Shown: one piece after another, positions 27,797 to 35,825 of the stretch
How the letters are laid out: each line of letters begins with the position of its first letter
Position numbering within the stretch: position 1 is the first letter of the stretch
Origin: Microbulbifer sp. VAAF005
GTDB lineage: Bacteria > Pseudomonadota > Gammaproteobacteria > Pseudomonadales > Cellvibrionaceae
DNA length: 64,000 nucleotides
Assembly (NCBI RefSeq): GCF_030012985.1
Contig: NZ_CP120233.1
Location: 1,488,001 to 1,552,000 of the forward strand
Direction: 5' to 3'
Made by a program: the position numbers and the translations under genes
Notes under the pieces: model-generated
Database searches by the model: none
What the model was told of the DNA's origin: nothing
The model's input: the letters and a program-made list of their open reading frames with translations, nothing else

Positions 27797-29751
27797 ATGC
27801 GCAAACTAATATTTCTATTATTTCTCTGGCCCACCTTTGTCTTCTCCAGCCAAATCCCCCTGAATGACTTGATACGTCATGCTGATATACAAGAAGTTAA
27901 AATCTCACCAACTGGTACGCATATAGCAATTCGAAAGCTCCATGAGGGTGAGAGGGTTCTCATTTTTATGTCCTTGGAAACAAGGAAAGTTACAGGTCTT
28001 TTACGTTTTCGCGGTGAGGAAGAGGTAGGAGATTTTTTCTGGGCCAACCATGAACGGGTTGTTGCTGAGATAGTATCCCGGCAAACCTCACTGGAAACAC
28101 CTGTCACATATGGTTCGCTCTATGCGATCAATTACGACAATACAAAAGCCAAAAATATTTTTGGCCACTCAAGTGGGGAGATGCAAACTGGCACTCGTTT
28201 CAAAAAAGCTAAAGCCACATATGCACACGCTGACTTGGTGGACCCTCTAATCCATAAAGATAAAAAAATATTGATATCCACTCGTCCATGGGCTCAAAAC
28301 CAAGAAGCTATTGGGGAGATTTTAGAGCTGGATATCTACAGTGGTATCAAGAAAAAAGTGGCTAAGCTTCCAGAGGTTGACGGAGTTGTCCACACAGATA
28401 ATAAAGGTAATATAGCATTTGCCACAGGGGTAAATGAAGAGAGCTATAAGCAACTTTATCAAATGACTGAAAATGGCTGGAAATTAGTAGACCAACCTGT
28501 ATTAAAAAATGGCACCCCTGTTGGCTCAGACCCAAAAACCGGAGAGTTCTATCTAACGATTTATCACAATGACAATACTGAACAACTTATTAAAGTAGAT
28601 ACCAATTCAATGGAATACGAATCCGTATTCCAACATGAAATTTCAGATATCGAAGGTATTATTTACAATCCAAAAGATCTAAAACCACTCGGAGTGTATC
28701 TTTACCCAGACTACCCTGAGGAATATTTCTTTGATGATGGCGAAGGATTTTCCGCATATTTCCGCGGGTTAAAAAAGGCCTTTGATGGGTACAATCTTCT
28801 ATTTACAAGCTTTACAACTGATGGTTCCTTGGGGATATTAAAGGTATATGGCGATAGACTTCCCGGAGACTATTTCTTAGTAAATACTAAAACCAAAAAA
28901 GTTGACTTCCTAATTTCCTCATCAGAGTGGCTAGACCCCCAAGCACTCAACCCAATGGTTGCAGATTCATTTATAACCGAAGACAAGCTTCGCATTGGCA
29001 CTTACTTAACATTCCCCAAAAACAAAAAAGAAAATCTGCCGATGGTCGTCATTCCTCACGGAGGGCCCCATTCTCGTGATTATTGGACCTACAATCAAAC
29101 CGCTCAAATATTATCCATGAACGGTTACTTGGTTCTGCAAATGAATTTTCGTGGCTCAACGGGATACGGTGGAGGGTTCTATACCGCTGGAGAAAAGGAA
29201 TGGGGCAATAAGATTCAACAAGATATTGCCGACTCAGTTAAATGGGCTATAGAAAAAGGTTACGCAGATCCTGAGCGTATATGTATTTATGGTGCAAGCT
29301 TTGGTGGTTACTCGGCACTTATGAATCCTATTCGCCACCCCAACCTGTACAAGTGTGCGGCAGGTTATGTTGGTATATATAACTTAGAAATGATGTATAC
29401 AAAAGGAGATATCAAGCAGAGGGATCGCGGAATTGCATACTTAAACCGAGAACTCAGCCGGGATGAAAACTTCCTCAACGAGAACTCCCCCTTTATAGCT
29501 TAGAAAAGCTCAATTTGCCGATATTTTTGATTCATGGCGAAGAAGACCAACGGGCTCCCTTTGAACACGCTAAAGCCATGGTGAAAGAGTTCAAAAAAAT
29601 GAACAAGCCTGTTAAAACTCTGTTTGTAAAAAGAGAAGGGCACGGGTTCTATACTGAAGAAAATAATATGAAACTCTACACGGAACTTCTTGAGTTTTTA
29701 GACGAGCATATAGGTATCGGGGCAGCCGAAAAGCAGCCTAGCAGAGGATAG
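27797..29751 (+). CDS. S9 family peptidase C, with a one-base frameshift
   Basis: A secreted S9C-type peptidase, less like A and B. It starts MRKLIFLLFLWPTFVFSSQ, a signal peptide. The hydrolase domain has HGGPHSRDYW, RGSTGYGGGF and the catalytic Ser in GASFGG. The first frame ends at NSPFIA; one more C in the five-C run near 29487-29491 gives NSPLYSLEKLNLPIFLIHG and then GEEDQRAPFEHAKAM (Asp) and REGHGFY (His). The repaired length is 651 residues. Without the repair the Asp and His of the catalytic triad would be lost. The break may be a base-calling error, as with four other genes here. Confidence 0.85.
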
Positions 29752-29766
29752 AGTAATAAACTGAGA

Positions 29767-29795
29767 ATGTAGCCCCAAACAACCAGGGGCTACAT
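29767..29795 (+). terminator. Terminator between convergent genes
   Basis: The stem ATGTAGCCCC/GGGGCTACAT with a 9-base loop is followed by ATTTT on the plus strand. It sits between peptidase C and the convergent Spy-like gene and could stop both transcripts. Confidence 0.75.
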
Positions 29796-29832
29796 ATTTT
29801 CGGTTTCGCGATCACTTCAAAATGAATCTCAC

Positions 29833-30297
29833 TCAACCGTGATCGTGATATGCCTTCCATTTCTTCATATGACGATCTTTTTTTTCAGCCTTCAAGGTTT
29901 CCAATTTGGCCAGCTGTTCATCTGTTAATACAGATTCAAATTGAGTGCGCATCTGGTTGCGGCCCTGCATTTTAGCGACTTCCAGTTTGCCAATCTCGGC
30001 TCCCAGGCTTGCCAGTGTCTGCTGATCCGCACCGGCACGAATTGCTTCACGTAGCTCTTCATACGCTTTGTGCATTTCTTCGCGCTTAGCTATTTTTCCT
30101 TCACGGTTGGAATCACGAAGCTCTTTCAGTTGATCCTTTTGAGCTTCTGTCAGATCCAGTTCTTTAGCAATTTTTTCTGGACCATGACCGCGACCATCCA
30201 TACGTCCTTTACCATCACATGCCATGCTAACGGCTGGTACAGCTACAACGCCAGCCAAAGCCAAACTACCTACTACAGTTCTCCAGTTTTTCATCAT
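29833..30297 (-). CDS. Spy/CpxP-family periplasmic protein 1
   Basis: A 154-residue secreted helical protein with a signal peptide (MMKNWRTVVGSLALAGVVAVPAVSMA) and two LTxxQ-type motifs, LDLTEAQKDQLKELRD and SVLTDEQLAKLETLK. These mark the Spy/CpxP family, which are ATP-independent chaperones or inhibitors of the CpxA sensor. A CpxR-like box lies about 70 bases upstream of its start. It resembles the second Spy-like gene at 31699 in length, motif spacing and promoter. The mature protein is rich in Lys, Glu and Arg and ends KAYHDHG. Two in-frame ATGs (30297, 30294) are both possible. Confidence 0.88.
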   Translation of the reverse strand: MMKNWRTVVGSLALAGVVAVPAVSMACDGKGRMDGRGHGPEKIAKELDLTEAQKDQLKELRDSNREGKIAKREEMHKAYEELREAIRAGADQQTLASLGAEIGKLEVAKMQGRNQMRTQFESVLTDEQLAKLETLKAEKKDRHMKKWKAYHDHG

Positions 30298-30365
30298 TCA
30301 ACCCTCTCGTTTGCATTCAGTAAGTACATAGTAAGTGGGCGCCGTGTAAACAGGGGATAACTGTA

Positions 30366-30380
30366 GTAAACCTTTGTTAA
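30366..30380 (+). promoter_or_regulatory. CpxR-box-like site upstream of Spy-like gene 1
   Basis: GTAAA-CCTTT-GTTAA matches the CpxR consensus GTAAA-N5-GTAAA at nine of ten bases. A further GTAAA half-site is at 30346-30350. The same arrangement is found at 32235-32249 upstream of the second Spy-like gene. Confidence 0.65.
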
Positions 30381-30510
30381 GAACTCTCTATAAGCGCATT
30401 TTTATAATAAATACAAATTAAAAATGTACTGCCTGTAAACAACTTTTCAAATTAATCGTTATTTGGGGAATTAAGAGAGTTGGGCAGCATTTAAATTAGA
30501 AATTTATTCC

Positions 30511-30543
30511 GGAAGTTATACAAGGCTAACTTGTATAACTTCC
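30511..30543. repeat. Perfect 14-base inverted repeat
   Basis: GGAAGTTATACAAG and its reverse complement are separated by GCTAA. It lies after the stop of the 30560-30928 gene. There is no T run in either direction, so it could be a processing or weak stop structure, or a protein-binding site. Confidence 0.5.
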
Positions 30544-30559
30544 ACAATATTCAGAGGTT

Positions 30560-30928
30560 TTAATGGAGAGCGGCTGAGGAGGGATTTTGCTTCGTATCCA
30601 CATCTTCCAGTGAGTGGGTCAGAACAAAGTAATAAACAACCTGCTCGCGCCCCTGGACTTCGGCTATCAGGTCAAAGTTGTACTCTCCCCGCTCCCCGGG
30701 AGAAATACGTACAGCAGCTATATGTTCAGGCTCAATAAACAGCTCGGCGACAGGTCGTTTACCGCGCATTACCTGAACTAGCTTGGTACGAGCATCTTCA
30801 GCAGTGAAGCGCCAGTGGTAGTCATCATCATCGTATACTACCGAATCACTACTCCCGGCCCTGACAATACAATTTGTATGCTCTGTCAGCCAAGGCCAAA
30901 ATTCACTGAATAACAGGGAGCTTTTCAT
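30560..30928 (-). CDS. Hypothetical protein next to flavodoxin
   Basis: A 122-residue protein of unknown function, starting MKSSLLFSEFWPWLTEHTNC. It has an acidic stretch (VVYDDDDYHWRF) and no signal peptide or membrane segment. Its start is six bases after the flavodoxin stop, so they are very likely co-transcribed, and it may act with that flavodoxin. I do not recognise a domain. Confidence 0.75.
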   Translation of the reverse strand: MKSSLLFSEFWPWLTEHTNCIVRAGSSDSVVYDDDDYHWRFTAEDARTKLVQVMRGKRPVAELFIEPEHIAAVRISPGERGEYNFDLIAEVQGREQVVYYFVLTHSLEDVDTKQNPSSAALH

Positions 30929-30934
30929 TGCGAA

Positions 30935-31477
30935 TCAGTCATCCAGCTCAAGAGCATCGCTGCCAAGCTCAAACTCTTCAGCTATTTGCTGACACCAGCG
31001 ATTCAACCGCTCTGCGGTCATCTCTTCCTGCTGGTCTTCATCAATAGCCAGACCGACAAATTTTGATTCACCTTCCACCTCAGCCTTTGAGGCTTCATAT
31101 TCATAGCCTTCCGTGGACCATAGACCAACTATAGTGGCTCCCTTTTCCACAATAACATCGTGAAGCATACCCATCGCGTCCAGGAAATAATCACCGTACC
31201 CAAACTGGTCTCCCAGGCCAAATAGAGCAACCGTCTTACCGGTAAAATCAATTTCCTGCACATCCTCCCAGAACTCTTCCCAATCAGATTGAATCTGACC
31301 AAAGTCCCAGGTAGGAATTCCAAAAATAAGATGTTGGTAGTTAGCAATATCCAGCTGGGTGACATCAGCAACATCAAACAGGTCTACATTGCTTTCGCCT
31401 AGGCGGGCGCGAATACGCAAAGCTACAGACTCGGTATTACCCTCATCACTGCCATAGAACAAGCCGATTTTACTCAC
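30935..31477 (-). CDS. Flavodoxin (long-chain type)
   Basis: A 180-residue flavodoxin, an FMN electron carrier. The GTG at 31477 was chosen because it follows AGAGGG at good spacing and the protein then starts SKIGLFYGSDEGNTESVALRI, where GSDEGNTE is the FMN phosphate loop. FGIPTWDFGQIQSDWEEFW and FGLGDQFGYGDYFLDA give the flavin-ring loops with aromatic residues. A further upstream ATG at 31561 gives an extension unlike flavodoxins. It is followed by a small hypothetical gene. Its redox partner cannot be told from the sequence. Confidence 0.92.
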   Translation of the reverse strand: MSKIGLFYGSDEGNTESVALRIRARLGESNVDLFDVADVTQLDIANYQHLIFGIPTWDFGQIQSDWEEFWEDVQEIDFTGKTVALFGLGDQFGYGDYFLDAMGMLHDVIVEKGATIVGLWSTEGYEYEASKAEVEGESKFVGLAIDEDQQEEMTAERLNRWCQQIAEEFELGSDALELDD

Positions 31478-31590
31478 AGTCAACCCTCTCCGCCCAATCC
31501 GGGCCGCTACATACTGAATTACAAGGCGGCGTATTCTCCCAGCAATAACCGGGCTCAGCAAGTTACCTATTGGATCAGATTTCGGAAGGT

Positions 31591-31622
31591 ATAAAGAAAA
31601 ATGCCCCCGGGGCAGCGGGGGC
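31591..31622 (-). terminator. Intrinsic terminator of Spy-like gene 2
   Basis: On the minus strand a GCCCCCG/CGGGGGC stem is followed by ATTTTTCTTT. It lies downstream of the gene at 31699 and upstream of the flavodoxin gene. Confidence 0.85.
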
Positions 31623-31698
31623 TAAGGGTTATGAACCTGCTGGGCCTTGGGGAAGGGTGCACCCAGCGGATCGCACAAGGAGTCGTTGGTTGGGGGGC

Positions 31699-32163
31699 CT
31701 AGGACTCAGTATCCTGGCTAGCAGAGCTTTCACTACGCCGTTTCATTTGGCGTGCTTTGCGTTCGCTCTTAATCTGCTCTAACTTGGCCTTCTGCTCATC
31801 AGTTAGAATGGACTTAAACTGTTCTTTCATTTTGTTGCGGTTTTGCATTTCCTGAAGCTTTAGCTTGCCGAGCTCGTCACCCAGCTGGTCCAGTGTTGCT
31901 TGATCAGCACCGGACTCAATTGCCGCATCTATTTGCCTGCGCAGCTCGATCATTTGCTCGTGCTGTGCCATCCTCGCCTCGCGGTTACTTTCCCGGTTAG
32001 CTTTTAACTGTGCCTGCTGACCCTCGGTCAGCTCAAGCTGGCGGACCATATATTCAAATCCGCGCCCCTGATCACCTTCACTACCTCCGAAAGCTAGTGC
32101 CGCTGGGGCAACCAGAACACCTACCAAAGCCAAGCTTCCCATTGCTTGTTTCCAGTGTTTCAT
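31699..32163 (-). CDS. Spy/CpxP-family periplasmic protein 2
   Basis: A 154-residue secreted protein like Spy-like protein 1: signal peptide MKHWKQAMGSLALVGVLVAP, then LELTEGQQAQLKANRESNRE and SILTDEQKAKLEQIKSE. It is divergent from cpxR with 168 bases between them, as cpxP is from cpxR in E. coli, and a CpxR-box-like site lies 72 bases upstream. The ATG at 32163 is preceded by a GAAGG site; a longer frame to 32313 would run over the promoter. By family it should be a periplasmic folding helper or a feedback inhibitor of CpxA. Confidence 0.9.
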   Translation of the reverse strand: MKHWKQAMGSLALVGVLVAPAALAFGGSEGDQGRGFEYMVRQLELTEGQQAQLKANRESNREARMAQHEQMIELRRQIDAAIESGADQATLDQLGDELGKLKLQEMQNRNKMKEQFKSILTDEQKAKLEQIKSERKARQMKRRSESSASQDTES

Positions 32164-32234
32164 CCCTTCGTCCTCATGTTCGCGTTCAGTGACTACATAG
32201 TAAGCCCAGCTTGTGTAAACGGGGGAAAACGCCG

Positions 32235-32249
32235 GTAAACATTTGTTAA
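32235..32249 (+). promoter_or_regulatory. CpxR-box-like site between Spy-like gene 2 and cpxR
   Basis: GTAAA-CATTT-GTTAA matches the consensus at nine of ten bases, with other GTAAA half-sites at about 32215 and at 32255-32259. It is suitably placed to control both the Spy-like gene and cpxRA. Confidence 0.65.
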
Positions 32250-32299
32250 GAACGGTAAAAAGCCCTATCCCCAGCGGTAACCAGCGCCAGCGCTTTGCA

Positions 32300-32305
32300 T
32301 ATAAT
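32300..32305 (+). promoter_or_regulatory. -10 element of cpxR
   Basis: TATAAT at 32300-32305 is a perfect -10 sequence, 27 bases before the cpxR ATG. The matching -35 region (GTAACC) is poor, which fits an activator-dependent promoter and the CpxR-like box upstream. Confidence 0.6.
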
Positions 32306-32331
32306 GGCCACACAGAAACTGAGAGAACGCC

Positions 32332-33036
32332 ATGAGCCGCATCCTTTTAATCGACGATGACACCGAACTCACCGACTTACTAAGGGAGTACCTTACCGGA
32401 GAGGGTTTTCAAGTAACCGCTGCCAATGATGGTGGCCGGGGGCTAGAGCTCGCTCAGAGCGAGAGTTTTGACGCTCTGGTTCTGGACGTCATGCTGCCCG
32501 TTCACAATGGCTTTGAAGTACTACGCAAACTTAGGGAGGAGGCATCAGCAGCAAGTCGCTCCCTGCCGGTTTTGATGCTCACTGCAAAAGGAGACACTGT
32601 AGATCGTATCGTCGGCCTTGAAATGGGTGCCGATGACTACCTGCCCAAACCTTGCAATCCCAGGGAGTTGGCGGCCCGACTGCGTGCAGTGCTCCGCCGC
32701 GGCCGAGTCGAAGCTGAAGAAAGCGACGACAGTCTTAGCAGCGGCCAGATTCGACTACTGCCTGCAGAGCATCAGGGCTATTGGAATGATCAAGCTTTGG
32801 CTCTGACCGGCGCAGAGTTCGCCGTGCTCAAGGTACTGGTTCAGCATGCCGGCGAAGTGGTTGGCAAAGAGGTTCTCACTGAAAGTGCCCTTGGCCGTAA
32901 GCTGATGCCCTACGACCGCTCAATCGATGTCCATGTCAGTAACATTCGCAAGAAGCTCGCGGATAAAGGTGCCAGCCGCGACCTAATTATCAATATCCGA
33001 GGTGCCGGATATATGCTCACCCAGAGCAAGCAGTAG
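32332..33036 (+). CDS. cpxR: Envelope-stress response regulator, CpxR-type
   Basis: A 234-residue OmpR-family regulator. The receiver domain has the acidic pocket IDDD at residues 7-10, the phosphorylated Asp at 52 in LVLDVMLPVHNG and the Lys in DDYLPKP. The C-terminal winged helix (LTGAEFAVLKVLVQHAGEVV, YDRSIDVHVSNIRKKL, INIRGAGYM) binds DNA. Naming as CpxR rests on the neighbouring kinase and the Spy-like genes with CpxR-like boxes. The kinase gene starts 11 bases after the stop. Confidence 0.92.
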   Translation: MSRILLIDDDTELTDLLREYLTGEGFQVTAANDGGRGLELAQSESFDALVLDVMLPVHNGFEVLRKLREEASAASRSLPVLMLTAKGDTVDRIVGLEMGADDYLPKPCNPRELAARLRAVLRRGRVEAEESDDSLSSGQIRLLPAEHQGYWNDQALALTGAEFAVLKVLVQHAGEVVGKEVLTESALGRKLMPYDRSIDVHVSNIRKKLADKGASRDLIINIRGAGYMLTQSKQ

Positions 33037-33046
33037 GTTTTCCACG

Positions 33047-34423
33047 ATGCGCAGTCTCTTCTGGAAAATGTTCTTTGGGGCCTGGATCACCGCCATGGTG
33101 ATGGTTGTAGCCGCCATTTACATTACCCACTTCGGTGAATTCGGCGATCCCCGACAAGAGGAACGTTGGGAGGGCCCCGCCCTATTTCGCGAAGTCATGC
33201 GAAATATGCGAATCGCCCGCCGTCACGGTCCCGAACAATTCCAGCACTGGCTCGAGAAAGCCCCCAAAAAAGTCAAACGGCGGGTTTATGCGGTTGATCA
33301 ACAAGGCAACGACATCCTCGGTCGAGAAGTGCCATCAAATATGGGCTCGTTGATCGACAGCCTTGATTACCGCAATCGCGAAGCTCACAAACTGGTAAAT
33401 AACAAGCCCACTGTAGGTTTCTTCCTGCCGCTGCGCACCGGAGACCCCCTGCGTATCGTCGTCGTTGCTGGGGATAGCAAGGAAGGGCTATTACTGCGCT
33501 TCCTGTGGCGCAACTTCTGGCCAATGTTGCTGCTTTCCATGATTGCCTCAGGTCTAGCTTGCTACTGGTTAGCCCGCTACTTGAGCCGCCCTCTTGAACA
33601 GTTGCGTGCCGCCACTAAGCGTGTCGCTGCCGGCGAACTAGATTACCGCGTGACTCCATCCCTGAAGTCTCGAAATGATGAACTGACTGACCTGGCCCTG
33701 GACTTCGACTCCATGACTGCCCAGCTTCAGGAGTCGATGTCCGAGCAGCGCCGCCTGATCAAGGATGTCTCTCACGAACTGCGCTCGCCATTAGCGCGCC
33801 TGCAAGTGGCACTGGCCATCGCCCGCCAAAAGCAAATTAACGGGCTCAATACAGAACTGGATAAAATCGGCAAGGCAGCGGATTACCTGGAAGATATTAT
33901 TGCCGACGTGCTATCACTTCCTATTAGCAGCCAGGAGCAGCGCCCCCTGGATGACGTAGTGGAAGTAAATGCCCTGATAAGCGCCCTGGCGGAAGACCTC
34001 CACAGCGAAGCTGCTGACAAAGACCTATCCTTTGAAATTCGCTCCGAAGGGGAAGAGCTCCTTGTCGCAACCCGGGGCAGCTCCCTGACCGCTGCCCTGG
34101 AGAACATCCTGCGCAACGCAATCAAGTACAGTCCCGAGCACGGCCGGGTCAAGGTGTTGATTAAAGAATCTTCAGATTCCTGCACCATCTCAGTCATTGA
34201 CTCAGGTTCCGGCGTAGCAGATGAGGAATTGGAGGCTATTTTCCGCCCCTTCTATCGCACAGATAGTGCACGCACCCGGGAAAGTGGTGGCTTTGGACTG
34301 GGACTCGCTATCGCCCAGCGCACCATCCTGCATCACCAGGGAAGTATCAGCGCCAAAAACAGCCGGGATGCGGGCCTGTGTGTTGAGATTAAGCTCCCCC
34401 TGCTACATATTGCCGACGATTAA
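33047..34423 (+). CDS. cpxA: Envelope-stress sensor histidine kinase, CpxA-type
   Basis: A 458-residue membrane kinase. It has an N-terminal membrane segment (WKMFFGAWITAMVMVVAAIY), a periplasmic sensor of about 130 residues, a second segment (WPMLLLSMIASGLACYWLA) and a HAMP domain (RPLEQLRAATKRVAAGELDY). The H box KDVSHELRSPLARLQVAL has the phosphorylated His near residue 243. The ATPase domain has N, G1 and G2 motifs (LENILRNAIKYS, DSGSGVADEEL, GFGLGLAIAQ). The ATG at 33047 was chosen over an upstream frame that overlaps cpxR. The sensor domain may be inhibited by the Spy/CpxP-like proteins. Confidence 0.92.
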   Translation: MRSLFWKMFFGAWITAMVMVVAAIYITHFGEFGDPRQEERWEGPALFREVMRNMRIARRHGPEQFQHWLEKAPKKVKRRVYAVDQQGNDILGREVPSNMGSLIDSLDYRNREAHKLVNNKPTVGFFLPLRTGDPLRIVVVAGDSKEGLLLRFLWRNFWPMLLLSMIASGLACYWLARYLSRPLEQLRAATKRVAAGELDYRVTPSLKSRNDELTDLALDFDSMTAQLQESMSEQRRLIKDVSHELRSPLARLQVALAIARQKQINGLNTELDKIGKAADYLEDIIADVLSLPISSQEQRPLDDVVEVNALISALAEDLHSEAADKDLSFEIRSEGEELLVATRGSSLTAALENILRNAIKYSPEHGRVKVLIKESSDSCTISVIDSGSGVADEELEAIFRPFYRTDSARTRESGGFGLGLAIAQRTILHHQGSISAKNSRDAGLCVEIKLPLLHIADD

Positions 34424-34511
34424 GCATCGCAGCAGCTAATATAAGCATCTCTACCGCCAGAGTTTTCTGGCGGTTGCTTCCTTGCACCCGCAAATAGCAA
34501 AGGAACCCGCT

Positions 34512-35189
34512 ATGCGCTGGATTATTTATATTCTTATTGCCCTGGTAATTCTCGTGCTCGCGGGATATTTATTCCCACGCGAAGTCACTGTTCATCGCAG
34601 CGTATTTATCAACAAACCACCACGAGTGGTTTTCCCCTACGTTAATAATTTTCACAAATTCAACGAGTGGTCCCCATGGCGCCACATCGACCCCTCGGTA
34701 CTCTATGAGTACAGCGGTCCCCAAGAAGGCGTCGGTGCCAAAATGACTTGGCGCGGTGAAAACTCCAAAGCTGGAAGCGGCAGTCAAACCATCTTTGCCA
34801 GCAAACGAGATTCTGTGGTCGCTACCAAACTGGATTTTGGCGATGGCAGCCAGGCCACAGCAGAATTCCAGCTGGAACCAAAGGATGGCGGCACCCTTCT
34901 TACCTGGAACTTCCACAGCGATACCGGCGGTGGCCCCAGAGAGCGCTGGATGGGTCTGGCAGTGAAAAAAATGGTGGGAGAGTCCTATGAGCAAGGATTG
35001 GAAAAACTAAAGAACCTGGTTGAAACCGCACCGGAAAATAACAACTCCGGCGGAACCTCTACCGATTCAGTTTCAGATATTCCGTCCGATGTGGATGACG
35101 CTATGGGTGATGGCCCCCAAGGCATCCCCAATGAATTGCGCAATCAAAATGAGGAGGAGGCGGGAGAGACACCCGCAACCCCACAATAG
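34512..35189 (+). CDS. Membrane-anchored SRPBCC-family protein
   Basis: A 225-residue protein. An N-terminal membrane segment (MRWIIYILIALVILVLAGYL) precedes a START-like/polyketide-cyclase fold of about 145 residues: VHRSVFINKPPRVVFPYVNN, FNEWSPWRHIDPS, and the C-terminal helix MVGESYEQGLEKLKNLV. The last 40 residues are polar and probably disordered. The family binds hydrophobic ligands; the ligand is unknown. The ATG at 34512 follows AAGGAA; the frame is open from 34482, but the longer N terminus is less likely. It lies 88 bases after cpxA and may be read with it. Confidence 0.82.
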   Translation: MRWIIYILIALVILVLAGYLFPREVTVHRSVFINKPPRVVFPYVNNFHKFNEWSPWRHIDPSVLYEYSGPQEGVGAKMTWRGENSKAGSGSQTIFASKRDSVVATKLDFGDGSQATAEFQLEPKDGGTLLTWNFHSDTGGGPRERWMGLAVKKMVGESYEQGLEKLKNLVETAPENNNSGGTSTDSVSDIPSDVDDAMGDGPQGIPNELRNQNEEEAGETPATPQ

Positions 35190-35241
35190 TCCTCAGCGCA
35201 GCTCCTGCAGCGACCTCCTTTCCAGGTAGCCGCCCAGGGCT

Positions 35242-35745
35242 TTATCGGATTGGAGAGCTGGAGAAGTGGTGCACTACCAGCTCCGGCTTATCGCGCTGGA
35301 TAAACAGAGTGGCCAAGATCCGCTTTCCCCCACGACTCCAGGTACTGTGGTCGTGGGCGTTAAAGGTCACGGTAATTTGATTAAACCCGGACTGCAATAA
35401 TTTTTCTGGAATATGCAGATCTGCAGCATAAAGTCGCTGGACCTTGCTGCCATTAATATATAAATGTGCATGCCCCTCCAAAAATGGCTCACCTTCCTCA
35501 CCGGCAAAGCGCGGGGATTCCAGTTCAAACCGATCGTAATCAATATGGAGGTTGTAGCCCGACAGGTCATCCCGACTGATATCCAGCTCAATCCTGGGCA
35601 CTGCGACATGTACCGGTATCTCAATCAGGGGGTGCTGATCGCCATTGTGTCCCGCGTGAGAATTTGTCTGGGCCACCTGTGACGACACCGGAACAGCTGC
35701 GCCCAAGAGCAAAACCCCGGCGATAAAATACCAATGCATTTTCAT
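35242..35745 (-). CDS. Secreted His-rich hypothetical protein
   Basis: A 167-residue protein with a signal peptide (MKMHWYFIAGVLLLGAAVPVSS). The mature start is rich in His (NSHAGHNGDQHP), which may bind metal. The core (SGYNLHIDYDRFELESPRF, FLEGHAHLYINGSKV and FNQITVTFNAHDHS) is recognisable as a beta-sandwich-like secreted domain often near YHYH proteins, but I cannot name it. It lies 80 bases downstream of the YHYH gene, same strand, so a shared transcript is likely. Function unknown. Confidence 0.8.
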   Translation of the reverse strand: MKMHWYFIAGVLLLGAAVPVSSQVAQTNSHAGHNGDQHPLIEIPVHVAVPRIELDISRDDLSGYNLHIDYDRFELESPRFAGEEGEPFLEGHAHLYINGSKVQRLYAADLHIPEKLLQSGFNQITVTFNAHDHSTWSRGGKRILATLFIQRDKPELVVHHFSSSPIR

Positions 35746-35825
35746 TGAATATTTACTCCTGTAGGAGCCCCTGAATAACTCCGTGATACCTCTGGCTGTC
35801 AGAGGCCCCCTAGATTAAATATGAG

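Noticed and set aside
18758..29800. Accessory region as a transposon or phage insertion
   Set aside because: No transposase, integrase, terminal inverted repeats or phage genes were found; tandem duplication explains the repeats better.
30511..30543. Resemblance to a loxP-type site
   Set aside because: Arms and spacer do not match, and no recombinase is in the window.
31570..31782. A 70-codon plus-strand frame
   Set aside because: It runs across the terminator of Spy-like gene 2 and into that gene's antisense strand.
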